Shown: positions 1-9,641 of the stretch, piece by piece | How positions within the stretch are numbered: position 1 is the stretch's first letter | Layout of the letters: each line of letters begins with the position of its first letter | From: Oegoconia quadripuncta | Lineage: Eukaryota > Arthropoda > Insecta > Lepidoptera > Autostichidae | Assembly (NCBI GenBank): GCA_949316235.1 | Contig: OX438750.1 | Location: forward strand, 3,176,501-3,240,500 | Reading direction: 5' to 3' | Length of the DNA stretch: 64,000 nt | The notes under the pieces: generated by a model | Database searches by the model: none | What the model was told of the DNA's origin: nothing | The model's input: the letters and a program-made list of their open reading frames with translations, nothing else | Translations under genes and position numbers: made by a program

Positions 1-103
1 GGAACACGACAATGCTATTAACATTGCTGCTTGGCGGCAGATTTAGATATGATGGTGGTAGCTAGGCAGGCGGACATTTAAAATGCCCTACCACCAACCA
101 AAT
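1..103 (-). mobile_element. SINE-A fragment, cut by window edge
   Basis: Reverse-strand match to the central part of SINE-A: the GCTGCTTGGCGGCAG and GGCGGACATTTAAAATGCCC blocks seen in all other copies. The left end lies outside the window. Confidence 0.8.
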
Positions 104-950
104 TTGAATCATATATATTTATTATATGTAAATTATACTTACATATATATTTATCAAAAGTTAATACCTGATATTATATGGTGTGGATGTATATGTTATA
201 AATCCTACTTATGCATACCTATTTACAAATTATTTTGAAACCCTATGCCTACCTATTAATAATTTACATACTAAACATTGGCATAACCAGATACATATTT
301 AATCATAGTACTATTAGATAATAATACAATACATACACAAAACTGCTGACACAAATAATATAAACGCATGTACCCTTTTAAGATGGCAATAACAACGAAT
401 GGCAGTCGCGTCATACCAAGTCGGCCATTTTTGAGAGACAGTGGTACTACCCTCCCGCAATACAGTATTTTTTCTAGTGCGGAGGTTAGTTTGTCATGGT
501 TTTTCACTGCTAATAAGTGTTAATTGCTAATAATAATTATAATAATTACCTAAACAAATGTTGTAAATTAGTCTGTGCAATAAATAATATTTGTTTTGTT
601 ATTTGTTAATGTAAATTAGAGTGAACTAGCTAGCTAGCCATTATATTAGTGAAGTTAAGTAATGTCTGGTAGGGTCTGTTCATGGATGGGTGACTAGGGT
701 CGGGTAACATCGAAATACAAAATACGAAGAGCTGTGGTTCGAAAGATGGTAATTCCGAGACTCTGTTGGTCGACAAACCATCATCATCAGCCCGTAAACA
801 TCCCACTGTAGGGTTATAGGCCTGGGACCTTCCCAGCCCACCTGTGCCCAGCTGGGTCGAGTCTCGAGGTGTATATATACAGAAGGGGCGGGACAGCTCA
901 GGCCAATTAAAATGCCCTACCATGTATTAAATGTTTTAACAATATCTCAC
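104..950. other. Intronic DNA with no gene recognised
   Basis: AT-rich sequence downstream (in gene orientation) of the last visible DPP8/9 exon. Bases 760-905 hold a dispersed repeat (CATCATCAGCCCGTAAACATCC) that recurs at 13209-13262. I found no further DPP8/9 exon here, so the next exon lies left of the window. Confidence 0.6.
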
Positions 951-1104
951 CCTGTCGCACGGCTTGTCGCAGCCGTCGGTGTGAGCGGGAGGCGCGAGCT
1001 GCGCGGGCGCATGTTCGTAGCCTGCGCTCGCGCTGAATAGCTCCAGCGGTATAAGCGCCAACTCCAGCCGCTGTTGCTTCCTGTCCAACACCTGGACCCA
1101 AACG
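951..1104 (-). CDS. DPP8/9: DPP8/9-like dipeptidyl peptidase, exon 8 (last visible)
   Basis: Acceptor TTACAG before 1104 and donor GTGAGA after 951. The first base completes a Phe codon started in exon 7, then 51 codons follow, ending in phase 0. The peptide has VWVQVLDRKQQRLELALIP followed by LELF, which matches the conserved propeller segment of DPP8/9 (pattern xxLLDRxQxRLQxVLxxxELF). The following stretch (SASAGYEHAPAQLAPPAHTDGCDKPCD after splitting: Ala/Pro-rich, then Cys-rich) is a variable loop in the family. It ends at codon 423 of the visible CDS. The rest of the propeller and the alpha/beta hydrolase with its Ser-Asp-His triad must lie to the left. Confidence 0.88.
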
Positions 1105-1157
1105 CTGTAAGTGAGAGATACCGAATGTACACTGCAACAGTATAAAACTCTACTGGG

Positions 1158-1322
1158 AAAAGTCAAAAATGCTTTATTTTGTAGGTACACAGGGTACACT
1201 TAAAATAGTCAGATCTTACATTTTTTAAGCTACTGCTTGTTCAAAAGGCAATTTTCCCCTGAGAAGAACAAGCAAGAAACTCGAGACGTTGCTCTTTTAA
1301 AAATAGGTTTTTATATTGCAAA
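1158..1322 (-). mobile_element. LINE-1 3' tail
   Basis: Reverse complement of the 3' UTR that follows the LINE-1 ORF at 14466-14720, including the AATAAA-bearing end (seen here as TTTATTTTGTAGGTAC) and the GAACAAGCAAGAAACTCGAG block. 5'-truncated copy. Confidence 0.8.
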
Positions 1323-1832
1323 AAGGTTGCTCAATGTAAGCAACATTGGGTTTACGATTTGATATTGATATCTAGTTTGTACCTACAGATGATTATATTA
1401 TTTTAATTTATAGAAGCCCTAGCTTCACCTGAAACACAGGATTTTAGGTCAGGCACTAGTGGTATAGTTGCAGTTCAGTATTATTATGTAGATTCTATGT
1501 TTCAATGTACCATTTGAATTAATAAATATATTTGATTTGATTCGGAGGTCGCGGGTTCGATCCCCAACGGGCTACATGTTTAAGTATTCGCTTTGGTTGG
1601 TGATAGGGCATTTTAAATGTCCGCCTGGCTAGCTACCACCATCGTATCTAAATCTGCCGCCAAGCAGCAATGGTAATAGCATTATTGTGTTCCGGTTGTC
1701 AGAGATAAGATAGCCAGTTCCCCAAATGTGTTGGGGTTTCCGGGTCAGTACGCTTCCACCTTCGACCTCATCATCACTTAACATCAGGTGTGATTGTGGT
1801 CAAGTATCAATTCGTTGTACATAAAAAAAATT
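1323..1832 (+). mobile_element. SINE-A interrupted by a LINE 3' fragment
   Basis: The SINE head (TCAATGTAAGCAACATTGGG, then TTTACGATT) is broken at about 1360 by roughly 185 bp of a LINE 3' end containing AATAAATATATTTGATTTG. It resumes at 1545 with CGGAGGTCGCGGGTTCGATC (pol III B box) and ends in an A tract at 1832. The same head/LINE junction occurs in reverse at 19025-19260. Confidence 0.75.
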
Positions 1833-1848
1833 CAAAGTAGTCACTCAC

Positions 1849-1975
1849 AATTGGCCGCATGGTGTCCAGCCGACGCGAGCCAGGTATTCGAACCAGGGGA
1901 ACGCCTCGTGCAATGGCTGCCGTAGCGAGTACCATCTGATGTCCGCCACCTCCATGGACTCATAAACGTCGGACG
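1849..1975 (-). CDS. DPP8/9: DPP8/9-like dipeptidyl peptidase, exon 7
   Basis: Acceptor TTTTAG before 1975 and donor GTGAGT after 1849. Two bases complete a split Ser codon, 41 codons follow, and the exon ends with TT of a Phe codon completed by exon 8. The peptide contains ADIRWYSLRQPLHEAFPWFE then YLARVGWTPCGQ. The block FxxxEYIARAGWTxxGKY is a well conserved signature of DPP8/9 propellers, so assignment is firm. The phase on both sides fits its neighbours. Confidence 0.9.
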
Positions 1976-2580
1976 CTAAAACAAGGATGGGGGCCATATT
2001 GTAAACACTGTGTACATAAGTTTAAACATACATATATGGGTCTAACAAAATTAACCCGACAAACTTTGGCAATTGCACGTACATGACAATAAAATAATTT
2101 ATTCATAAAAAAAACTAGCCTTAAAATTTTGTTTCCGCGTAAAAAAATTAAATGTAAGTGCAAATGAAAGTACAAATTAACAGACTTACTTCATTTCGAT
2201 TGTATCTTATTTTATCAATGAGAAAAAAAGGCAACGTTCATATGGAAGACGCCAAAGGGGTTGAAATTTACATTTCTAAATTTTATTTTTTGAATGAAAT
2301 CTGTTAACTTTAATGGTTAATTTTTTATTTTGTTCGTAATAGGTACATCCTATACATACACTCTGCAACGTTTGTCGGGTTAATTTTGTTAGATCTTATA
2401 ATATACATAACGTCACGGCTAGTGGCCTGCCCTAAATACAGGCAGGAAAGCAGTGCCTCAAACCTGAGGCACGTGGCACGCAAGTGGTTGACAATTTTGA
2501 AACGTACAACTTACTTGCATACGAACATTGCTAAAATTAAAGCTTGTAATAAAAAAAAAAGGAAAGCCTCCGAGAAAACC
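1976..2580. other. Intronic DNA without a recognised gene
   Basis: AT-rich. Two short stretches share the CGGGTTAATTTTGTTAGA motif in opposite orientation (about 2041-2062 and 2376-2393), suggesting a worn foldback element of about 350 bp. No coding signal. Confidence 0.4.
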
Positions 2581-2584
2581 AAAG

Positions 2585-2800
2585 ATGAAACTTCAAACTT
2601 CAAGCATTTATTTCAACGTAAGATACATGATATCATTTGTTGAATGTCAATTTAAATCTATTGGAAATAAAAATAGGGCTCAAGCATTTTTCGGTCAGTC
2701 AGTATGTCCAAGCTACCACCGCTTCGGAAAGGGAAATCATCTGTGGGAAAAGAAGCGGCGCAAGAAACCCACAGGATCATTTTTCTTTTCTTATCTTTTT
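2585..2800 (-). mobile_element. LINE-2 3' UTR copy
   Basis: Reverse complement of the 3' UTR following the LINE-2 ORF at 4855-5180 and 43350-43800: shared blocks GGAAATCATCTGTGGGAAAAG and AAGAAACCCACAGGATCATT. Followed by an (AT)n tract at 2795-2818. Confidence 0.75.
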
Positions 2801-3034
2801 TTATATATATATATATAAAAGTATACAACTAATACAATTTTATAATTTTTGGGAACTGGGCGAAGTATACCAAACGTTTTTGTCATTCAGGTAGTCATTA
2901 ATTTTGTAATAACTTTTTTTTATGTTGTTTTGACATGGTTTTTAAATTGTTTTTCATTTAAATATTCCAGATTAAATACTCCAGAAGCTGGGGGCAGTCA
3001 ATGGAGTTCAAAAGATTAAACGCATTTTTTTCTT

Positions 3035-3760
3035 TTTTTTTTATTAAAAACTGGTTTCGCGTTTGACTACAATCTCACCTGATGGAAATGCCTATTCACT
3101 CTAGATTTGAACGCATGTTATTAAAAGAGTGATGAATATAGAAGTCGATGGTTGGAAAGGAAGAGAAAGACCACGGAAAAGTTGGATGGATTGTGTGAGG
3201 GGTGATATGAACGAAAAGGGCGTGAATGATGAGGTAACGGCTGATAGAGGAGATTGGAAGAAAAAGATGTAGTACGGCGACCCCAAATAAATTGGGATCA
3301 GGGCAAAATTTTTTTTTATGATTGACTGGATTCGCGTTTGACCACAATCTCACCTGATGGAAAGTGATGATGTGGTCGAAGATGAAGCACGCGATCCCAG
3401 TAAATGCCTCACTCTGCTCTTAAAGATCCCAAGGTTGTAGGATTCAGGAAAGACTGACGCCGGCAGGGAGTTACATGCCTTGGCTGTTCGGATGATGAAT
3501 GAAGAATCGAACTTCTTAGTGCGAATGTTCGGTATATTAAATATAATAAATAAGAAGAAGAGCCGCTTATGCGTTCCCAGGTCCTCGTTACTGCCGAAGA
3601 AGGTCGTCGCGGTGTTTTAGTGGGTATCCCTCCCGTCGGGGAGGGGAGTCCCACATAACCGTCTCGCCGTCCCCCAGGCGAGCGGTACGCGTAATGCGTT
3701 TCCCAGCGAAAATTAAAGAAAAAAAAGGGGGCAAGAAGATGATGGTGCAAAATAAATCAT
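3035..3760. mobile_element. Patchwork of LINE-3 and LINE-9 ends
   Basis: Bases 3035-3110 and 3310-3570 are reverse-strand LINE-3 ends (TTCGCGTTTGACCACAATCT), carrying a broken piece of its C-terminal ORF. Bases 3110-3305 are a plus-strand LINE-9 tail coding RPRKSWMDCVRGDMNEKG and ending ACCCCAAATAAATTGGGATC. Bases 3572-3745 are a GC-rich block of unknown origin (TCCCTCCCGTCGGGGAGGGG hairpin). Confidence 0.65.
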
Positions 3761-3770
3761 TATACTATTA

Positions 3771-4180
3771 GGTCCTATGAAATTGGCGTTTTGTATGAAG
3801 AATTTCATTAAGACTGTTTTCTCCATACAAACATTCTTTATTTTATTTTTGGGAACGGTAATTCCAAATTTACGTAAACTTTGTGTGTATTATCGGATAA
3901 CATTAAGTAAGTATAGGCAGCGTTAATTTTTAAAAGTAACCGCTTTATAAAAGTTTCAGCGAATCTAAGAAATGATTATGGGAAGCACATGAAAAGAGCT
4001 CTGTTCAAATTTTTTTTATTATGTGATTTAGCCCAGAAATTAAAAAATATTTCATGTGAAACCTTGAAATAATATTCCATTTTATAAATAAAAAACAGAT
4101 TTGGTTATAGCTTTCAAAATCGCAGGAATTGGTACGTATGATTAACGAAGAAAAAACTCCAATTTCATAGGTAAAGACCC
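3771..4180. mobile_element. MITE-1 copy 1
   Basis: About 410 bp, bounded by inverted ends: left CTATGAAATTGGCGTTTTG and right (reverse complement) GGGTCTTTACCTATGAAATT then GGAGTTTTT. No transposase ORF. Related copies lie at 45081-45838 and 46356-47188. It ends 52 bp from DPP8/9 exon 6. Confidence 0.75.
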
Positions 4181-4231
4181 AATATGATGCTGCAATATGA
4201 GGCCGAGATGATGATGGATGACAGAACTTAC

Positions 4232-4353
4232 AGCGGGTATCAGTGGCTCTCTCGTGGTAGCAATCCAGAACGGTGGTCGGGGGCGCCCTCTGCAGACGGA
4301 AGGTGACCATCTTGAGTGTCGACTTCGCGTTGGGCGAACCGGCTCTCGGAAAC
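4232..4353 (-). CDS. DPP8/9: DPP8/9-like dipeptidyl peptidase, exon 6
   Basis: Acceptor TTGCAG before 4353 and donor GTAAGT after 4232. One base completes an Arg codon, 40 codons follow, and one base is left for exon 7. The peptide starts FPRAGSPNAKSTLKMVTFRL, matching the family motif (F/Y)RYPxxGxxNPKxxxKMxEI of the propeller. The remainder (Q RAPPTTVLDCYHERATDTR) is a loop specific to this protein. Phase fits exon 5 (AG|G) and exon 7 (T|CG). Confidence 0.9.
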
Positions 4354-4604
4354 CTGCAACAGAACGACTTGTATTAAAAGGGTTTATTCTGTCCAGTGGC
4401 GCCTCTCATTGGTTAAACTAACATTTATTTGAACAGGGATGTAGTAAAGAAGCGAATAACTTTCGTAATTTCCCATCCCAACTAATATTATCAAAAAAAA
4501 AAATAATATTACAAAACAACCCTCGACGAAAAACATTTTTCGGAATGCATTGTTTCGTAGACGGATAATACTGGAAGCGGATTATAATAAATAAATAATA
4601 AATA

Positions 4605-4850
4605 TCCTTGACATACACACAGCGCCATCTAGTTCCACTTTAAGCATCTATAGGCTTGTGTTGTGGATACCAGATGGTTGATATACTACATAAATTCATA
4701 TTATAAATGAAAACATCCATAACTCGGGTACACATGTCCGTACTCATCACACAAACATATGCCCCTAGCGGGATTCGAACACGCAACCTTTTGGTATAGT
4801 GGTCAGAGTTGCTAACCACTACACAAAACGGATTGAATGTAAAGATTCAA
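4605..4850 (-). mobile_element. SINE-C copy
   Basis: Reverse-strand tRNA-derived SINE. The B-box-like GGGATTCGAACACGCAACC region at 4770-4790 and the CACTACACAAAACGG head are at the right; the body (AGCGCCATCTAGTTCCACTT) is at the left. Similar copies at 27295-27505 and 52995-53540. Confidence 0.7.
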
Positions 4851-4854
4851 AATA

Positions 4855-5180
4855 ACATTAGCAAAAAAGGGTTATTATAAAATTAGTGACTACCTGAATG
4901 ACAAACACGCTTGGTGTACTTCGACCAGCTCCCCAAAATTATAAAATTGTATTAGTTATATACTTTATTTAAAAAAAAAAAGAACAACAATGATCCTGTG
5001 GGTTTCTTGCGCCGCTTCTTTTCCCACAGATGAATTCCCTTTCCGAAGCGGTGGTAGCTTGGACATACTGACTGACAGATAAATGCAATAAACTTTTTTT
5101 ATTTCCAGTAGATTTAAATTGACATTCAACAAATGATATCATGTATCTTACGTTGAAATACATGCTTGAAGTTTGAAGTT
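4855..5180 (+). mobile_element. LINE-2 3' end (ORF tail plus 3' UTR)
   Basis: The last codons of a non-LTR ORF read AKKGYYKISDYLNDKHAWCT, followed by a 3' UTR with GGATCATT/CCCACAGATG blocks and AATAAACTTTTTTTATT. Nearly identical to 43465-43800, so both are 5'-truncated copies of one family. Confidence 0.75.
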
Positions 5181-5327
5181 TTGAAGTTTGATTAAATATC
5201 GTGGCAAGTTTCCATAAAGAATAGTTAGAATTAAATGATTTGACTTACGAGGAAATGAACAGAACTTCGTTATTTTTCTGGTTTATTAGATTATGAATTT
5301 AAGTATTTCATTTGGACACAAGCATTA

Positions 5328-5552
5328 ATCTCAACTAATATTATGAATGCGAAAGTTTGTGTGTGTGTGTGTGTGTATGACTGAATGTATGTATGTTTGT
5401 TACCTCTTCATGCCTAAACGGCTGGATGGATTTGGATGATATTTGGTTGGTAGATAGATTACGACCTGGATTAACATTATAGGATTATTTTTTTTAAGAA
5501 CCGATTTCGTGAAATCTCCCACGCGGACGAAGTTGCGGACGAAAAGCTAGTC
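5328..5552 (+). mobile_element. Non-autonomous Helitron (Lep1-like)
   Basis: Begins TCAACTAATATTATGAATGC followed by GAAAGTTTGTGTG, and ends GCGGACGAAAAGCTAG before T. This has the 5'-TC and 3'-CTAG ends of Helitrons, with the sequence typical of the lepidopteran Lep1 group. It contains a (GT)n run at 5358-5378. No coding capacity. Confidence 0.8.
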
Positions 5553-6027
5553 AAAGTCAAAAATGCGTCATTTTGTAGGTACACAGAGTAAGTACACTTA
5601 AAATAGTCGATTTTACATTTTTTTAAGCTACTACTTGTTCAAAATGCAATTTTCCCCTGTGAAGAACAATCAAGAAACTCGAAGGGTTGCTCTTTTAAAT
5701 TCAGGTTTTGATTTTACATACAGGTTTTTATATTTCATTATTAATTGTGAAATAGCCTGGCATGCGAACGATCTGATTATGTCCAGGCATGATTATCATT
5801 TAAATAGTCTGATATTTTATATGCTTTGTTAATAAGTTTCTGTTTTATAGTATCTTTAAATTTATTGAGAGGAATATTTTGTATATCAACAGGAACCTTA
5901 TTGAAAAAGTTTTCCACATTATACTTCCTTCCCGGCTTGATTATATTTATTTGGACATCTCGATTTATTATATGTATAATAAAAATATGTTTCTCTTTCC
6001 AAATTCTGCTATTCATAACCTTCGCTA

Positions 6028-6372
6028 TAAACTAAAAATGTAAAAGATAAGATCAATGTAAACTAAAAATGTAATAGATAAGATAAATGAAAACTGAAAA
6101 TGTAATAGATAAGATAGATGAAAACTAAAACTGTAATAGATAAGATAAATGAAAACTAAAACTGTAATAGATAAGATAAATGAAAACTGAAAATGTAATA
6201 GATAAGATAAATGAAAACTAAAACTGTAATAGATAAGACAAATGAAAACTAAAACTGTAATAGATTAAGATAAATGAAAACTAAAACTGTAATAGATAAG
6301 ATAAATGAAAACTGAAAATGTAATAAATAAGATAAATGTAAAACAAAGAAATGTAATAGATAAGACAAATGT
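6028..6372. repeat. 31-bp minisatellite, about 11 units
   Basis: Units of the form AAACTAAAACTGTAATAGAT followed by AAGATAAATGA. They alternate between AAACTAAAACTG and AAACTGAAAATG variants in a partly regular order. The array starts at the very 5' end of the retroposon. Confidence 0.95.
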
Positions 6373-6629
6373 AAAAATACAACTAACTAACAACTAACTA
6401 AACTAAAAATCCTACACCACTTACTTGAAAGTAAAAAATACAAATAGAATAGAAATAGAATAGGCAAGAATCCCACTTGCATAAAGTATGAAAGATATGA
6501 TGGAAAAAAGAAAGTATGAAGAAAGAAAGTGCGAGAGGCATAGATGATAGAACAATAGATTAGAATAGCGATAGCACGTAAAAGACTCCCACATAAATTG
6601 GAGGAAGGAGTACACAACAAAAAAAAAAA
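6032..6629 (+). mobile_element. Retroposon with minisatellite head and poly(A) tail
   Basis: 598 bp. It is flanked by a perfect 15-bp target-site duplication AACCTTCGCTATAAA (6017-6031 and 6630-6644) and ends in an A tract of about 13 bases. The 5' half is a 31-bp tandem array (6028-6372). The 3' half is unique A/G-rich sequence without an ORF. The TSD and poly(A) tail show target-primed retrotransposition; the source machinery is unknown. Confidence 0.85.
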
Positions 6630-6889
6630 AACCTTCGCTATAAAAGAAACTACTGTGTATTTTCGCATATTTTGATTGTCAATAATTCTAATTTTAAAAG
6701 AATATTTATTTTTTCTCGCCCAAAGCTATAAGATCCAACCCTATAAAATATTAAAAAAAATAAACAAATCCCTTCATTTCAAATCAATAATGACCCGGAA
6801 ACATGTTATACATTATTCAGATACGTCCATGCTATTACATAAGCTCACCTTTGTCCATATATTCTGACTGTAACCTGTTTGTATTTCTT

Positions 6890-8084
6890 GTGCAATAAAG
6901 AATATATGTGGCATTTGTTGAATTCGATTTAAAAAGAAATAGTTTCTTTACGAGCTCTCAATCTTTATCGCCTCCTATCGGCTGGATGCAAAATAATACA
7001 AGTATCGGTTCGATTCCCTGTGGGGGTACTCACTCACTGACTAAACCAAAAATCTAGAAAACTACTTGACGCATGAAGCAGAAATTTGTTAGGTAGGTAT
7101 TTCCTTTATAGGTGGAGACTAAGAACGGATTTTGAGAAATTCCCATGGGAAAGTAAGAACAGAATTGAAGGTACACAATAAGTACAAAAAGCCAGACAAT
7201 TTTATAATTTATGTACGCCCTGTACCAGGCCAAAGAAATGGATCTGACTCAGCATAAAGTAATTTCCACGGGATCCTCGATAAGAAACTATTTTGGAAAA
7301 TTTCCACGGGAACGGGAACTACGGGAAGGTAAAAAAAACAGATGATTATTATTTTAACAGGTATTTATTTTATTATATTTGAAGTATTATTATTATAGTG
7401 TTTTGATTTTAAGTAAATTATTTTCACTTTTTTCTCAGTGCACGTATGTATATCTATCTTATCGAACCTGTTTTCCTTCACATTTGCAGGGTCCTGCTGG
7501 AAAAAATCTCTTTTTAGAGATAAGCTATTGCCTTTTGTACATCCTGTATCTATTGTGTATTTGACTTTTATGTGTACTCGTGTGCAATAAATTATAAATA
7601 AATAAAAAATAAAATGATTTCCACGGGAACGGGAACGCGCCTGCTAAAAGAAGATTTTGGAATATTCGCGCGGGATCGGGAAATACGAGAAGTATTCAGG
7701 GGAAACGTAAAAAAATTAGTCGAACGAAGTCCGTACGGACGATGTATAAAATGAACATCCTATAAAGGAAATTATATGAAACAAAACGCTTTATTATGAT
7801 CGATTCGATTATTCGAGCAATCGTAGGAAAACAAGTACTTACCGAACACAATAAGTGAAAATAAGTAGATGTGAGTATAGAAACGTAAGTAAACAACTTT
7901 AAATAAATATAGCACTGAGTAGGATCTTGACGCGTATGCGATGTAAATAATCTATGATATTGTCAAAAAATCGTGCTAAATTAGTGCCCTAAAGAAAAAA
8001 TAGCGCCACTGTAGTTTATTAAAGTAAGAAAACAATTGATTTAAATTAGTTTTTTCAACGTCAGCGAATCCCGCGACGGATAAA
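6890..8084. other. Intronic DNA with degenerate repeats
   Basis: Contains a LINE-5 3' tail (7490-7600, GTGTGCAATAAATTATAAAT), several degenerate TTTCCACGGGAACGGGAAC repeats at 7130-7330 and 7620-7700, and no coding exon that I can support. Confidence 0.5.
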
Positions 8085-8467
8085 TGTTTGTGTGATGAAT
8101 TTTATTTTGAACATTTATTTAGTCATGGATGTTTATATAAATATTTTATGTATGTTTATCCGTTATCTAGTATCCATAGTAGCTTTGCTTAGTTTGGGGC
8201 TAGGTGATTGGTGTAAGTGTCCGAAATATTTATTATTATTATTATAAATGCGAAAATTTCCGTGTGTCCGAAAATGTAATTCCTGTTTACTTGTGAATCC
8301 ACTCCTGATTACGACCAACTTTCCCCAAGGAACCATAGCCGAATTCGATCAAAAAATTTTTTTAACGAGCATTTATTTAGTCATGGATGTTTATATAAAT
8401 ATTTATGTATGTTTATCCGTTATCTAGTAACCATAGTACAAGCTTTGCTTAGTTTGGAACAAGGTGA
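8085..8467 (+). mobile_element. Two partial SINE-B copies
   Basis: Two 3' parts of SINE-B (8085-8246 and 8370-8467), each with GTCATGGATGTTTATATAAA and GTTTATCCGTTATCTAGTA. Between them is a dispersed segment (8272-8345, CACTCCTGATTACGACCAAC) that also occurs around 37620, 51150 and 52080. Confidence 0.7.
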
Positions 8468-8655
8468 TTTTTTTTTATCCACAACGGGTTAGCACTTGAC
8501 CACAATCACACCCCATCTTATTTGGGGGACTGGCTATCTTATCTCTGACAACCTGAACACAACAATGCTATTAACATTGCTGTTTGGCGGCTGGTTTAGA
8601 TAAGATGGTGGTAGCTAGCCAGGCGGACATTTAAAATGCCCTACCACCAACCGAA
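8468..8655 (-). mobile_element. SINE-A, internally deleted
   Basis: Reverse copy beginning at the A-tract (seen as T-run 8468-8476) and running through ACGGGTTAGCACTTGACC to CCCTACCACCAACC. About 60 bp of the usual middle is missing near 8510. LINE-1 tail sequence (TTTTCCCCTGAGAAGAACAG) follows to about 8755. Confidence 0.75.
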
Positions 8656-8807
8656 TGCTTGTTCAAAATGCAATTTTCCCCTGAGAAGAACAGGCAAGAA
8701 ACTCGAGGGATTGCTCTTGTAAAAACAGGTTTTTATACTACAAAAATGTTTGACCATGATTGGTGTAAGTGTCCGAAATATTTATTTATTTATTATTTTG
8801 CAGAAAC

Positions 8808-9641
8808 ATGAAGTACATGTCGCTACTGCTGGTCGCCGCCGTGGCCGCGTCAGCTCTCGCCTACATTCCACCCCGCGACATACGTCCAAGAGTCATTGAA
8901 GGCACGCCGGATGTCGACGACGAATACCCCTACGTAGTAGCACTGATAACCACAAACAGTGCTGTAATGCCACAATACCTCACCGACTTAGTAGCAATGA
9001 GGATATGCACCGGGAGCTTAATAAGTTCACAATGGGTGTTAACAGGCGCGCATTGCATTAAGTCTTACATAACCAGAGTACGCTATGGAAACTTGACAGG
9101 TCCGGCGAGTGACCACTCCGCTCTCCACAGTGAAGTGTTGCAATACTATCGCCACCCATACTTCAAAACATACGGAACCATTATGAAACCTAAGGGCCTC
9201 ATAATGAATTACCATGACATTGGCTTACTATTCATAAAGCCGGTGAAACTTGCAAAGTATGGGAAGATCTCGGCTGTAGACAGCCTCACGCTCATGGGTA
9301 TGCCGTTGCGATATATTGGAACTGGGATGACGCGGACGTCCTACGGTTCTGAAGAGAGGATGAGGGATGCCGTGAGAGATCAGGAAAGGCAACGACAAAT
9401 CGGTGAAGCGATTGCGGCTCCGTGCTCGTATCCAATAGGTCATAACATTGTAATGCATCCGCTGTTATGCTTTGCGCCGAAGTGCGCGAATAGGAACCAG
9501 AGGGCAAACCATGGTGATACGGGTGGCCCAGTTATCCACGCGGGGAAGATAGTGGGCGTATTAATGTCATTCCACGGATATACTCCTGTAAGCTATTATC
9601 TACATTGGATTCATAGTACAGTGTCAAAGCAGCATCGGTAA
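8808..9641 (+). CDS. Serine protease homolog, secreted, catalytic Ser replaced by Thr
   Basis: 277-residue single-exon ORF with a trypsin/chymotrypsin (S1) fold. A signal peptide is visible (MKYMSLLLVAAVAASALA, residues 1-18), then an activation-like site R28-VIEG. His82 sits in TGAHC with the C67-C83 pair. Asp137 sits in HDIGLLF. At the catalytic serine the motif is GDTGGP with Thr238, so ordinary serine proteolysis is not expected. The Cys four residues before the nucleophile is Asn234, and the usual GWG segment is GTG (171-173). I chose ATG 8808 because it starts the signal peptide. A GTG 39 bases upstream would put SINE-derived residues in front. The gene lies inside a DPP8/9 intron on the opposite strand. 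CAG at 8801-8803 could be a splice acceptor for a 5' noncoding exon, and CAG|GTGAGA follows five bases after the stop. It could be an immune or digestive protease homolog; the specific role is unknown. Confidence 0.85.
   Translation: MKYMSLLLVAAVAASALAYIPPRDIRPRVIEGTPDVDDEYPYVVALITTNSAVMPQYLTDLVAMRICTGSLISSQWVLTGAHCIKSYITRVRYGNLTGPASDHSALHSEVLQYYRHPYFKTYGTIMKPKGLIMNYHDIGLLFIKPVKLAKYGKISAVDSLTLMGMPLRYIGTGMTRTSYGSEERMRDAVRDQERQRQIGEAIAAPCSYPIGHNIVMHPLLCFAPKCANRNQRANHGDTGGPVIHAGKIVGVLMSFHGYTPVSYYLHWIHSTVSKQHR

Larger units (their letters stand above)
5560..6890 (-). mobile_element. LINE-1 copy interrupted by a retroposon
   Basis: Reverse-strand LINE-1. The 3' UTR is at 5560-5780. The C-terminal ORF reads NKVPVDIQNIPLNKFKDTIK then QKLINKAYKISDYLNDNHAW at 5777-5930, and further degenerate ORF continues to about 6016. 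The element is split by the retroposon at 6032-6629 and resumes at 6645. A different LINE-5 tail (GTGCAATAAAGAATATATG) ends near 6905. Confidence 0.7.

Noticed and set aside
630..1200. Several minus-strand open frames around DPP8/9 exon 8
   Set aside because: Only one frame, bounded by splice sites, matches DPP8/9; the others are shadows.
3572..3745. GC-rich block with strong hairpin, considered as an rRNA or promoter fragment
   Set aside because: It is short and embedded between LINE-3 pieces, and I could not match it to rRNA; more likely part of a retroposon.
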